A stretch of DNA of 37,794 bases, from contig CALVTR010000013.1 in assembly GCA_944362965.1 (NCBI GenBank), forward strand, positions 1 to 37,794, given 5' to 3'. The position numbers and the translations under genes are program-made. Origin of the DNA: an uncultured Clostridia bacterium. GTDB taxonomy: Bacteria > Bacillota > Clostridia > Christensenellales > UBA1242. Under the pieces are notes generated by a model. The model searched no databases, was not told where the DNA came from, and was given only the letters and a program-made list of their open reading frames with translations. Shown piece by piece: positions 1-8,341 of this stretch; position 1 is the stretch's first letter; the number at the start of each line of letters is the position of its first letter.

Positions 1-1000
1 TCCAAGAAAGCGGGTGGATTATCCACTTTCCATCGTCTACTATTTCTATAATGCCGAGTTTATCAGTTCTGGTATGTATATAATCCTTGTGTAATTTTTC
101 ACTCTTCACCTTTCACTTTTCACTCCCGCGTCAGCGGTCTGCCGCTCGCTTGCGATAGCCGCTTGACGCGTCTATCTTTATGCTATTAGTATACCCCCCC
201 AACCCACGTCAAGCAAATTTAACAAATTTTTTAAAATTTTTTGAAAAATTTGTGGCTTAGCCACTTTTTATCGTGTGGCGTGTTTATAACGTATATTTTA
301 TCTGTTCCATTTCTTAGTCACTTTTTGTCGTCTAGTGCGTCCATAACGCCGAGCTTTTCAGTTCCAACTTAGCCACTTCCTTTTGATAATCTTTCCTATC
401 TCAACTTTATATGAATACCCTTATATAAATATAATTTCCTTACATAAACACTTTTTTTCACTTCGGCTTATAATTTGTTTCTCCGCCGCAGGCAAGCAAG
501 CGAATGAGTGATTTTTATCAAAAAATCACAATAGGCAAAACATGTTTTGCCTATAAAAACTCTAGTGAGTTTTTCATTCGCTTGACTGCGGCGGAGAAAA
601 CTAAGTGCTTATTGTTTAAATTTAAAAGAGTGGACGGATTATCCGCCTACTGTCGTTTAGATTATCTATAACGCCTATTTTGTCTGTTCCACTTAAAAAA
701 TTTCTTCCACACGCTCTCTTCACTTTTCATTTTTCACTCTTCACTTCCGCGTCAGCGGTTTGCCGTCAAACATTTGGTTCGGTGGCTTAGCCACTTTTTG
801 TCGTCTAGTGCATCCATAACGCCGAGTTTATCTATTCCATGAGAGCGGTGTTAAAGTTTATACTTAAAATTTACTTTACCGGATAGTCGTCGAACATTTG
901 GCTCGCGGACAATGATGCAAACTAAGTTTGGCGGATTATCCGCTTATCATCTAACTTGTTTATGACGCCTATTTTTTCTTGTTCCAACCGAGCGGAAATA
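1..1000. repeat. Intergenic hairpin-repeat cluster 1
   Basis: This gene-free stretch of about 1 kb is built from short palindromic modules that recur elsewhere in the window. One module is a 13-bp hairpin followed by a conserved tail of about 45 bases (TTTNTATCGT, then ATAACGCCGAGTTT, then a GTTCCA-like end). It occurs at 14-26 (GTGGATTATCCAC), 252-264 (GTGGCTTAGCCAC), 635-645, 782-794 and 931-943 (GCGGATTATCCGC). Other modules are a CCGC-loop-GCGG hairpin, a GCAAAC/GTTTGC hairpin near 914, and a GAAC/GTTC hairpin. Positions 150-260 match 35076-35180 closely, including a C-rich run near 194-200 followed by AACCCACGTCAAGC. Cloverleaf A lies inside. I see no credible coding sequence. Confidence 0.8.
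478..599. repeat. Cloverleaf palindrome, copy A
   Basis: The outer stem pairs 478-491 with 586-599 (CTCCGCCGCAG core, perfect), continues with 497-506 against 575-584 (CAAGCGAATG), and has a five-base bulge at 492-496. Inside are three hairpins set end to end: 508-516/521-529 (loop ATCA), 531-542/543-554 (a perfect 24-bp palindrome), and 555-562/567-574 (loop TAGT). Only two bases of the junction are unpaired. No run of T follows either side, so this is not an ordinary terminator. Function is unknown; a structured RNA or a mobile palindrome are both possible. Confidence 0.85.
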
Positions 1001-1029
1001 TAGTTTATCTTTTATTTTTATTTTTATAA

Positions 1030-1058
1030 TTGACAAATGCAAAATTATTTTCTATAAT
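1030..1058 (+). promoter_or_regulatory. Sigma-A promoter of the rpmH operon
   Basis: A perfect TTGACA (1030-1035) and a perfect TATAAT (1053-1058) are separated by 17 bases. They lie about 35 bases upstream of the rpmH start, which follows an AAAAGGAGG ribosome site at 1076-1084. This is a full consensus housekeeping promoter, as expected for a ribosomal-protein operon. Confidence 0.92.
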
Positions 1059-1092
1059 AAATTAGTTACTATTGTAAAAGGAGGCACACATT

Positions 1093-1227
1093 ATGAAAAG
1101 AACTTATCAGCCAAAGAAAAGACAAAGAAGCAAAGTTCACGGCTTTAGAGAAAGAATGAGAACTAATGGCGGAAGAAACGTTTTGAAGAGAAGAAGAAAT
1201 CGTGGAAGAAAAAAATTATCTGCTTAA
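1093..1227 (+). CDS. rpmH: 50S ribosomal protein L34
   Basis: This encodes a 44-residue, very basic protein that begins [10 protein letters not shown] and ends GRKKLSA, the standard L34 pattern and length. L34 is a small component of the large ribosomal subunit. The start is fixed by an AAAAGGAGG ribosome site eight bases upstream. It is the first gene of an operon with rnpA, yidD, yidC and jag, driven by the consensus promoter at 1030-1058. Its last 26 bases overlap the proposed GTG start of rnpA. The rpmH-rnpA pairing is nearly universal in bacteria and usually lies close to dnaA and the origin. Confidence 0.97.
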   Translation: MKRTYQPKKRQRSKVHGFRERMRTNGGRNVLKRRRNRGRKKLSA

Positions 1228-1567
1228 TGCAAAAGAAAGGTCAGACCACAGATTAAAAAAGAACAAGCAATTTAATTATATATTTAAAAAAGGTGAGAAA
1301 GTTCACAGCAGAAACTTTAACTTATATATTGTTAAAAGCAAGTATAGAACCTATAAAATAGGCTATTCAATTTCTAAAAAGGAAGGCAAGGCAAACAAAC
1401 GCAATCTTTTAAAAAGACGACTTAAAGAGATAATTCGCCTAAAGAAATTGCCTAAAGAAAACTGTAACTACATTTTGCAGGCAAAGCAAGGTGCAAGCGA
1501 ACTTAGCTATAACGAAATTGAAAAGCAACTTATAGAACTTTTTAAGAAAGCTGAAAAAATATGTTAG
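1202..1567 (+). CDS. rnpA: Ribonuclease P protein component
   Basis: RnpA binds the catalytic RNase P RNA and helps it remove 5' leaders from tRNA precursors. The 121-residue reading shows the family pattern: [15 protein letters not shown] near residues 17-31, then the basic signature [14 protein letters not shown] around residues 63-76. Length is normal. The only plausible in-frame start is GTG at 1202, inside rpmH, giving a 26-base overlap; no in-frame ATG occurs before the conserved core. The upstream AAGAAG is a weak ribosome site, so translation is probably coupled to rpmH. The 3' end overlaps yidD by 7 bases. Confidence 0.95.
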   Translation: MEEKNYLLNAKERSDHRLKKNKQFNYIFKKGEKVHSRNFNLYIVKSKYRTYKIGYSISKKEGKANKRNLLKRRLKEIIRLKKLPKENCNYILQAKQGASELSYNEIEKQLIELFKKAEKIC

Positions 1568-1827
1568 GTTTTATTAAAAAAGGTGCAAAGTTTGTTTTAA
1601 AACTTCCTGTATACTTTTATAAAGGTTGTATCTCACCACTTTTGCCCCACTCGTGTAGGTTTTATCCCACTTGTTCAAACTATATGATTGAATCTATAAA
1701 TGCTTTCGGGCTTAAAGGCGTTATCATTGGGCTTAAACGAATAGCCAAATGTAACCCTTGTAACAAAAATTGTGGTTATGACCCCGTCCCTATCAATATT
1801 AAAGGAGAAGTCAAATGGCTATTTTAA
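1561..1827 (+). CDS. yidD: Membrane protein insertion efficiency factor YidD
   Basis: This is an 88-residue member of the YidD (haemolytic DUF37) family, a small peripheral inner-membrane protein thought to assist YidC-dependent insertion. The hallmark cysteine motif [10 protein letters not shown] is present at about residues 32-41, with further cysteines in [10 protein letters not shown] and the closing GYDPVP. An amphipathic N-terminal helix precedes the motif, as is typical. It overlaps rnpA by 7 bases and yidC by 13 bases, so the genes are translationally coupled. The position between rnpA and yidC is the usual one. Confidence 0.96.
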   Translation: MLGFIKKGAKFVLKLPVYFYKGCISPLLPHSCRFYPTCSNYMIESINAFGLKGVIIGLKRIAKCNPCNKNCGYDPVPINIKGEVKWLF

Positions 1828-3290
1828 GCACACTGCTTGCAGTCAGTGAGCCAACAGGCTTCTGGCCAACCATTATTAGGGCATTTGATGCTGTCACAAA
1901 TAACTATGTTCTTGCAATTATCTTTTTAACAGTTGTTATAAGACTTATTTGGGGCATAATTGACACATATAGCAAATACAATCAACAAAAAATGAATGCT
2001 GTTCAGCAGAAGATGCAGCCAGAGCTTGAAAAACTTAAAGCCAAATATGAGAAAACGCCGGAAATTCTCAATCAAAAGCAGAATGAAGTTTATAGACGCT
2101 ACTACGGAAAATCTTACTACACAGGTTGTCTTGTTATGCTTATCGTCATGGCACTCAACCTTGTTATATTCTTCACGCTATTTTCTGGCTTAAACACTAT
2201 GGCAAGTTTTAACATTGACACAAGCTACAACAATTTGAAATTTAGTTATGCAAACACGTTGAACGTGATTGATGATTACTTTGATGGAAACTATCAAGAT
2301 GCCGAAAAGCTTGCATACTTTGAAGATTATCAAAGTTTAGGAATTGTTATCGAAGCACAAGAAGACGGCTCGCAAACCATATCTCTTGTCAAATATCAAA
2401 GAGATGGCGAAGATTTCGTTTTAGACCAAGACGGGAACAAGGTTGTTGAACTTGTTTTAAATACAACTGAGTATAAAACCGACTTTGGCTATATTGACTC
2501 GTCAACAAGCACTGTTGACGGAGTAACAACAACGGAAAACAAGGCAATAACGTCAAATGATTATATTATCACATTAATCAACACTATCTTCCCAAGCTAC
2601 GGCGAAGGCGAAGAAGAAGGCTCAAAAGAAATCATCTTGATTGAAGACTACGAGCAACTCTTTGACGAAGAAGGCAACGCCCTAACAGATGAAGATGGCA
2701 ATCTTGTTTATCAAGACCTTTACCTTTCAACTGCAATCCAAGAAGTCAGCTTGAACTATGTGGTTGACATCTATGACTTAAACAAAGATAGCTTCTTATG
2801 GATTGAAAACTATTGGCTTGCAGACTCACCTACTATTCAATCAATTATGAGCTATGACAACTTAGTATCGCAGGTAGGCTCAGAAAATATAGAAACCGGT
2901 GAAGAGACCATCTATAACGCCTTTATGCTAGATTTGCAAGACGCTCGCGGAAGAGTGAATGGCTACTATATCTTGCCTATTCTATGCGTCCTTGTTTCTA
3001 CACTTAGTATCGTTCTTAATAATCTATATACTAAACGCAAGAGCAAAAAGGAAGGCAAAGAGCCAGTTAAACAACAAGGTGCGGCAAAATGGATGCAAAT
3101 CATCGTTCCTGTTATGCTTGGAATATTCGCCTTGTTCTATAACAGCGTGTTTGCAATCTATATGCTTACAGGACAAGTTGTTTCAACAATCATTCTGCCA
3201 CTGCAGCTTTTAATTGTTGACAAACTCATTGGCAGAAAGAAGAAAAAAGAAGAAAGTCAAGTGACAGTAGATTATTCAAGAAAGTTTTAA
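1815..3290 (+). CDS. yidC: Membrane protein insertase YidC/Oxa1, with large insert
   Basis: YidC inserts and folds inner-membrane proteins with or without the Sec channel. The protein has a transmembrane segment at about residues 30-50 that contains the conserved groove arginine (VVIRLIW), a basic cytoplasmic hairpin at about 50-95, and a second membrane segment at about 105-127. Three more hydrophobic segments lie at about 385-410 and 428-475, followed by a lysine-rich tail. At 491 residues it is much longer than the roughly 250-290 residues usual in Gram-positives. The excess is an acidic, Asp/Glu/Tyr-rich region at about 130-380, predicted to lie outside the membrane. The start at 1815 follows AAAGGAG and overlaps yidD. 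The insert sits in frame with no sign of rearrangement. Confidence 0.93.
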   Translation: MAILSTLLAVSEPTGFWPTIIRAFDAVTNNYVLAIIFLTVVIRLIWGIIDTYSKYNQQKMNAVQQKMQPELEKLKAKYEKTPEILNQKQNEVYRRYYGKSYYTGCLVMLIVMALNLVIFFTLFSGLNTMASFNIDTSYNNLKFSYANTLNVIDDYFDGNYQDAEKLAYFEDYQSLGIVIEAQEDGSQTISLVKYQRDGEDFVLDQDGNKVVELVLNTTEYKTDFGYIDSSTSTVDGVTTTENKAITSNDYIITLINTIFPSYGEGEEEGSKEIILIEDYEQLFDEEGNALTDEDGNLVYQDLYLSTAIQEVSLNYVVDIYDLNKDSFLWIENYWLADSPTIQSIMSYDNLVSQVGSENIETGEETIYNAFMLDLQDARGRVNGYYILPILCVLVSTLSIVLNNLYTKRKSKKEGKEPVKQQGAAKWMQIIVPVMLGIFALFYNSVFAIYMLTGQVVSTIILPLQLLIVDKLIGRKKKKEESQVTVDYSRKF

Positions 3291-3308
3291 TTAAATAATG
3301 GAGGAAAT

Positions 3309-4106
3309 ATGTTTTCAGCAGAGGGAATAGGAAAAACTATAGAAAAGGCTATAGAAAACGCGCTTTTAGAGCTTAAAGCCACACGCGAAGATGTTGATAT
3401 CAAGATTCTAAGCGAAGGCGGACTCTTTAAAAAAGCAAAGGTTTTAGTCACTATCTCTGAAGATGCTCGCGAAAAATATGAAAAGAAATACAATAAACGT
3501 GCAGAAGAAGAGAAAAAAGAGACTATAAAAGAAGATAAGCAAGAAATAGCTATGGCTAAACAAGAAAAGCCTAAAAAAGAAGAGAAGGTAAAAAAAGAGC
3601 CCGCAGCAAAGCAAGAAGCAGAGCTGACAACAGTGTCTGAAGAAGATGAAGGATCAAGACAAGACAAGGTTGTTGACCCATGCGAATTTTTGAAAGGACT
3701 TTTTGAAGTTGCCGGCAAAGAAGTCACTATAACTCGCGACGAAGATGAGAAATATATTCATATCAACGTTGAAGGGCAGGATCTTGGTGACATGATTGGT
3801 CATCGCGGAGATTGCTTCTACGCAATCAGTAGACTTGTCACCGTTCTCAGTGGAAAGCAAAGCAAAAAGATTCTTCTTGACATAGGTGGTTATAAAGAAA
3901 AAAGAGCTGAATCACTCACAGCACTTGCAAAACGCATGGCAGCAAAGGTTGCAAAGAGCGGAAGATATATAAAACTTCAGCCAATGAACCCAAGCGACCG
4001 CCGTATAATTCATACTGCCTTGCAAGACGATAATCGTGTGACTACCCTATCAAAGGGCACAGAGCCACACCGCTACGTAATTGTCTTTCCAAAAAATGAA
4101 GATTAA
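3309..4106 (+). CDS. khpB: RNA-binding protein KhpB (Jag)
   Basis: This 265-residue protein has the three-part Jag/KhpB architecture. A Jag-N domain occupies about residues 1-55 (FSAEGIGKTIEKAIENALLE). A highly charged Lys/Glu linker covers about 56-115. A KH domain with the GxxG loop (GHRG) lies at about 160, followed by an R3H domain near the C-terminus whose signature arginine and histidine appear in SDRRIIHTAL. KhpB binds RNA, usually with KhpA, and influences cell elongation and division in Gram-positives. It is the last gene of the rpmH operon, 18 bases after yidC with a GGAGG ribosome site, and is followed by a strong terminator. mnmE, a common next gene, is absent here. Confidence 0.94.
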   Translation: MFSAEGIGKTIEKAIENALLELKATREDVDIKILSEGGLFKKAKVLVTISEDAREKYEKKYNKRAEEEKKETIKEDKQEIAMAKQEKPKKEEKVKKEPAAKQEAELTTVSEEDEGSRQDKVVDPCEFLKGLFEVAGKEVTITRDEDEKYIHINVEGQDLGDMIGHRGDCFYAISRLVTVLSGKQSKKILLDIGGYKEKRAESLTALAKRMAAKVAKSGRYIKLQPMNPSDRRIIHTALQDDNRVTTLSKGTEPHRYVIVFPKNED

Positions 4107-4115
4107 AAAACAATA

Positions 4116-4147
4116 AAAAAGGACTTCAAATGCGAAGTCCTTTTTTA
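4116..4147 (+). terminator. Terminator after jag
   Basis: A 7-bp GC-containing stem (GGACTTC/GAAGTCC, 4122-4128 with 4135-4141) is followed by six T and preceded by A-rich sequence. This is a classical intrinsic terminator closing the rpmH operon. The A-tract on the other side may also let it act on minus-strand transcripts. Confidence 0.93.
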
Positions 4148-4282
4148 TTTGTATTTTTAAAATTTATATTAAATAGACATAAAATCTTTTTTTCTATAAC
4201 TTTATTAATAATCTATACTGACAAAATCTATTTATAAAAAATTTTTGCCTTGTTTTGCATATTTCAAATGCGAAACTAAAAA

Positions 4283-5155
4283 CTAAGAAATACTATCTTT
4301 TGCTATTCTATAAATAAGGTTAGTCTTGCTGACGTCTTTTACATTTTTAAAGATAGTGATATCATCTCCAACTCCTACTTGTTTTTCATAGTATGCCCCA
4401 TTATCAATAAGAAAAACAATTATTTCATAATATCTTGAAAGGTTTGAACTTAAATTCTCTAGCACTTCGTTTAATTGAACCTGTATTTCTTTTTCTGAAC
4501 TTACTTCCACCTTTTCGCCCAAATGCCCTTGCTTAAAGTATTTTCTTTGCTTCATCTTTTCAAGAGTTTGCTTAAAAATATTAAGGTTGTTGCAATCTTT
4601 AAGGTCGCGTAGCTCCACCGTTTCGCTGTTAAACCTTTCAATAATATCAAGCAGATTAAATTTAGCAAGCTTTTCCGAACTATATTTATATTTGCTTATA
4701 TCGTCTATACTTTTACTACTTTTTAAAATTAAAAGTATGTTATCTTTATCGAAAATACCATAATCGACAAATTTTTTCGTCTCATAATCATACTTAGGTA
4801 AATATTCTTTTTTGATAGGCAACGCATCACTTTCAAGTTTACACTTGCAAGTTAGAATGATTTGACTTACTAGATAGTTTTGCTTTTGCTGGTCTTCATA
4901 TTGCAACATTTTCTTACGCAAATCCCCATCCAATTTAGAAAGGTTTTCATTAAATACAAAATACTCTTTAGGTATATTGAATAGCTTGGCAATACTTATG
5001 GCATTTTGCAGAGATATATCCCTTTCTTCATTTTCCCATGCCGAGATTGTCTTATCTGAAACATTAAGTTTCTTTCCAAGTTCTTCTTGCGACATATTGA
5101 AAATTTCTCGAAACATTTTCAGTTTTCTGCCCATTGATAATTTTTGATTTTCCAT
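4283..5155 (-). CDS. XRE-family transcriptional regulator
   Basis: This 290-residue protein begins with a Cro/cI-type helix-turn-helix at about residues 8-65, including MSQEELGKKLNVSDKTISAW and a following NEERDISL segment. The remaining 220 residues are charged, with no recognised sensor or enzyme domain. The start is supported by AAAGGAG just upstream and by an extended -10 (TGCTATAAT) near 5180-5190. It is the first gene of the minus-strand block that continues into nuclease and methyltransferase genes, so a role in controlling the island is plausible but not shown. A direct repeat ATCTCTACAA at 5206 and 5257 lies in its upstream region and could be an operator. Confidence 0.85.
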   Translation of the reverse strand: MENQKLSMGRKLKMFREIFNMSQEELGKKLNVSDKTISAWENEERDISLQNAISIAKLFNIPKEYFVFNENLSKLDGDLRKKMLQYEDQQKQNYLVSQIILTCKCKLESDALPIKKEYLPKYDYETKKFVDYGIFDKDNILLILKSSKSIDDISKYKYSSEKLAKFNLLDIIERFNSETVELRDLKDCNNLNIFKQTLEKMKQRKYFKQGHLGEKVEVSSEKEIQVQLNEVLENLSSNLSRYYEIIVFLIDNGAYYEKQVGVGDDITIFKNVKDVSKTNLIYRIAKDSIS

Positions 5156-5327
5156 ATATTCTCTCCTTTTGCTATAAACATTATAGCATGCAAGATAAAA
5201 AATATATCTCTACAATTTTAAATTATCGTCAATTATTTTAATCAAAAATAATTTTTATCTCTACAAAAATATATTTTATGATTTTTTCATTCTAATTTAA
5301 AGTTTTTCCCACAATTTTATAATATTT

Positions 5328-6392
5328 TTAGTAGTCAAACGTTGCAATTTTAAATTCTGCAAAACGATTTTCAATCCTTTCCTGTCGGTGCACGTCCACA
5401 AAACTTCGATTTATCATTAAAACTATTTGCCCCTTATCACTACGATAGGCAAGCCTACTGCTAAGCAAACTATTTGCCGGTATTTTAAAAACGTGCAACT
5501 TTTTATTATAGCAATCATCTAGCAATAAATACCAATCTTCACGCAAATGACGTGGGTCTGCATTAGCCGGATAAATTTCTCCATTTAAAGCGGCATATGT
5601 AGAATTATGGTTGGTAACTTTTATACCATTTTTTATACATAGCGATATTGCGTTATTTTTCCCTATTTTTTCTAAATTTTCTTTTGTTATTTCTTTGTTT
5701 TGATAATTATTTATATAATTATAATTTTCTTGAATAATATTTTCTGTATTTTTATTTTTAATCGTGATTTCTATTTCATTTAAAAACTTAGATATAGATG
5801 TCTCATTATAGCCATTATCTAAACAATAATTTTTTATTAAATCCACAATAAAAGCTGAATTTATTATCTTTTTTATTTCTTTATACTCGTCATCAAGTTT
5901 TGTGTGCTCATTTAAAAAAGCTTTTATATTATCTATCGAAAATTCAAATTTGTTAAATAATTGAACAAATTTTTCTCCATTTGTATTATCTTTAAAAAAA
6001 TCAATAACAAATTCTTTTTGTTCTACGTCGGCTTTTGTATAATCATATAAATACAAATATATTTTATTGCAAATCAAAACCCCAACATTTACTTTTAATT
6101 GCTTTAGATAACTGAATAATTGGTTTTTATAATTATCAGTTAATTGCATATTTCTTTTTATCTCAATAACCGCAATATCTTTATTATTTTTTCTTAAGAT
6201 AATATCAGGTATCACCCTATTAAAAGAACCTAAATGAATTGACCTGTGTGTATCAATTTCATTATTTAAACTGCTATAATTAAAAAGCTCCTTAAAAATA
6301 ACTTCCCATAAATTTTGCAACTTAAATTCTTCTGAATTTTTGTTTGCTTGAAATAAATCAACTATTTTATTCCAAATTTCTTTATAATTCAT
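5328..6392 (-). CDS. PD-(D/E)XK nuclease-like protein (HsdR N-terminal-like)
   Basis: In this 354-residue protein, residues about 60-125 resemble the nuclease domain at the start of type I restriction subunits. An aspartate sits in FNRVIPDIILRKN and an EIK triad in IAVIEIKRNMQL, the spacing expected for PD-(D/E)XK. A Lys/Glu/Asn-rich helical middle follows, then a distinct C-terminal domain of about 100 residues (EDWYLLLDDC, INRSFVDVHRQER) that I do not recognise. There is no helicase domain, so it is not a complete HsdR. The start has an AAAGGAG site. Its setting among restriction-type genes suggests DNA defence; this is inferred from context. Orphan nuclease-like proteins of this kind are common and mostly uncharacterised. 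Confidence 0.7.
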   Translation of the reverse strand: MNYKEIWNKIVDLFQANKNSEEFKLQNLWEVIFKELFNYSSLNNEIDTHRSIHLGSFNRVIPDIILRKNNKDIAVIEIKRNMQLTDNYKNQLFSYLKQLKVNVGVLICNKIYLYLYDYTKADVEQKEFVIDFFKDNTNGEKFVQLFNKFEFSIDNIKAFLNEHTKLDDEYKEIKKIINSAFIVDLIKNYCLDNGYNETSISKFLNEIEITIKNKNTENIIQENYNYINNYQNKEITKENLEKIGKNNAISLCIKNGIKVTNHNSTYAALNGEIYPANADPRHLREDWYLLLDDCYNKKLHVFKIPANSLLSSRLAYRSDKGQIVLMINRSFVDVHRQERIENRFAEFKIATFDY

Positions 6393-6609
6393 ATTTACTC
6401 CTTTTGTGACCTAAATTTAATATTTTTTTATTTAAATTATTATAAAACTTATTTTGTCATTAGTAAAATAAAAATTCTAAAATATTTAATACATAACTTA
6501 AATTTTTATTTTTTAATTTACTTGTAATTTCCCAAATCACTAGGTTTATGATTAATAATTAAAAGAAAGATTGTTTTAATTAGAAATTTGTCGTTAAAAA
6601 AATCTATAA

Positions 6610-6843
6610 CTATTTCTCTTTTTCAAAATAACACCCGCCACCTTTAATTTTTTTGATAGGATAACCAAATTCTATAAGATAATCAATATTTCTTCCAATA
6701 GTTCTTCGCTCACAAGGTATTCCCATAGAATTAAGAACCTTTGCCATACTCGTTTGCGTTATCGGCTTCTCGGCAGAAGAGGCTTCCTGCAACATTTTTA
6801 ACACATACAAAATGATTGTTTTCTTAGCTATATCTTTCTTCAT
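6610..6843 (-). CDS. Small winged-helix (HTH_11-like) protein
   Basis: This 77-residue protein looks like an isolated winged-helix DNA-binding domain. A first helix (AKKTIILYVLKMLQEA) is followed by the turn-recognition region (TQTSMAKVLNSMG, RRTIGRNIDYLIEFG) and a wing (YPIKKIKGGGCYF). The pattern matches the N-terminal domain of WYL-type regulators, but no WYL domain follows. I prefer the ATG at 6843 over the GTG at 6855, because GGAG lies eight bases upstream of the ATG and overlaps the GTG codon. It sits alone between the nuclease-like gene and the methyltransferase operon, so a regulatory role in the island is possible. Confidence 0.7.
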   Translation of the reverse strand: MKKDIAKKTIILYVLKMLQEASSAEKPITQTSMAKVLNSMGIPCERRTIGRNIDYLIEFGYPIKKIKGGGCYFEKEK

Positions 6844-6855
6844 ATCTCGCTCCAC

Positions 6856-7126
6856 TTATTATTATACCATATCGATATGGACAAAACTATGCCAAGCCTA
6901 AAATTTTCAAATTTTTAATAAAAATTATATTTTGATAGTCTTGTAATTCCTATAAACTTCATAAGCAACAGGCTTAAAAAATCTGTTATTTTGAGTAATT
7001 TCTTTTAGTCAACAAAAGTAGAAAAAATTGCCAGATATTTAATAATAAAAAACAACCCGCAGTCCAAATGGACTTGGATTGTTTGCTTTTATAGCGGAGC
7101 AATCATAACCTAAAACAAAATAATTT
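6856..7126. other. Short intergenic region with possible gene remnant
   Basis: No intact gene is present. On the minus strand, 7008 down to 6925 can be read as a 27-codon tail ending in YEVYRNYKTIKI and a TAA stop, preceded directly by a stop. This looks like the C-terminus of a lost protein rather than random AT-rich sequence, but the evidence is weak. The terminator of the methyltransferase operon lies at 7045-7086. Confidence 0.3.
7045..7086 (-). terminator. Terminator after the methyltransferase operon
   Basis: A stem around AGTCC/GGACT (loop AAAT) extends through CAACC and GGATTG with small bulges. On the minus strand it is followed by a T-rich run (complement of 7045-7054). It closes the operon of two cytosine methyltransferases. 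Confidence 0.75.
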
Positions 7127-8341
7127 TTACGATTTTTTGAATAATAGATCATAAATTGCTAAAGCTAATTTTTTAGAAAATAATGGCGGAACGGCATTCC
7201 CAATCATTTTAAATTGTTCCATCTGACTACCAATAAAAATATAATCGTCAGGAAAGCCTTGCAAACGTGCTGCTTCTCGAACAGTAATAGTCCTCGCTTG
7301 TTCTGAATCAGGGTGTATATGCCTAAGCCCATCTTTATATAAGTGGGCGGGAATTAAATTGCTTGGCTTATCCCATCTTAATACATGATATTTATGTATA
7401 TTAGATACTTTTCCAGTTTTCTCGGTATACAATTTTTTTAATTCAGTTGTGGAGGTATATTTATAATTCTTTTGCTCAATGTCTTTAGCTAACAATTTAA
7501 ATATTTCTATATCTCTTTGAGAATGCCATCTTGGAATGTGATTAGCAATGGGTTCTTTTGATAAAGTGTGAGAATATTTCTCAATTTTATTTATATTGTT
7601 AAGTGGGTAAAGTTTTGGCAAATCACCGATGGCTTGGGCGACTGTGCTTTTTTTATCTGATTTATATTTTGGCAATATTATTTTATAAAAATCTACTAGC
7701 ATTTCCTTAGCATTAGGATATTCAACTTTATTTAGACCTAATATAATAATTCTTTTACGATTTTGGGGAACCCCATAATCTGAAAAATCTATTACCGCTT
7801 CTTTCAAATTATCCAATAAAACATAACCTGCCATTTCAAATTTCTCTTTTATTTCGTTTATAATAAATGTATCATTTGGTTTAGCACTCAAAATACCAGG
7901 AACATTTTCAAACACAAAAGCTTTAGGTTTATAATGTTCCACAACTTTTATATAACTCTCGAATAAGAAGTTTCGGTAGTCAGTTTTCATATTATTTGCA
8001 TCTCTAATACGTCCCGCTATAGAGTAGGCTTGACAAGGAGGTCCGCCAATTACCATATCTAACTTTGAATTTTCCAATAATTTATCAAGTCCTTTTGAGT
8101 TGCCATATAATACATCGTTGGACCAACCAAAAAGTAATTCATCTGTTCTTCTTATATCAAATCTCAAAACACGAGATTTGGCATCTTTGTATCCCCATTT
8201 ATCAGACAATCGCTTAATAAGATTTTCACAAGGAACTTTTTCCCATTCAACACAACCTAAAGTCGTATAAAGATTGGTTTGTTCAAAACCATCCATTAAA
8301 CCACCGCATCCCGCGAATAAATCTATAGTTTTAATTTTCAT
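7127..8341 (-). CDS. DNA (cytosine-5) methyltransferase, second of pair
   Basis: This 404-residue C5 methyltransferase transfers a methyl group from S-adenosylmethionine to cytosine in DNA. The conserved motifs are in order: motif I IDLFAGCGGL at about residue 6, motif IV with the catalytic cysteine (GGPPCQAYS) at about 100, motif VI (FENVPG), motif VIII (QNRKRIIIL), motif IX (REAARLQGFPDDY) and motif X (GNAVPP). The segment between VIII and IX is the target-recognition region. Its ATG overlaps the stop of the upstream methyltransferase by four bases, so the two are coupled. The sequence is intact although the linked nuclease is broken. Confidence 0.95.
   Translation of the reverse strand: MKIKTIDLFAGCGGLMDGFEQTNLYTTLGCVEWEKVPCENLIKRLSDKWGYKDAKSRVLRFDIRRTDELLFGWSNDVLYGNSKGLDKLLENSKLDMVIGGPPCQAYSIAGRIRDANNMKTDYRNFLFESYIKVVEHYKPKAFVFENVPGILSAKPNDTFIINEIKEKFEMAGYVLLDNLKEAVIDFSDYGVPQNRKRIIILGLNKVEYPNAKEMLVDFYKIILPKYKSDKKSTVAQAIGDLPKLYPLNNINKIEKYSHTLSKEPIANHIPRWHSQRDIEIFKLLAKDIEQKNYKYTSTTELKKLYTEKTGKVSNIHKYHVLRWDKPSNLIPAHLYKDGLRHIHPDSEQARTITVREAARLQGFPDDYIFIGSQMEQFKMIGNAVPPLFSKKLALAIYDLLFKKS

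Noticed and set aside
1..1000. CRISPR array
   Set aside because: Repeats are spaced irregularly, differ in sequence, and have no unique spacers or cas genes.
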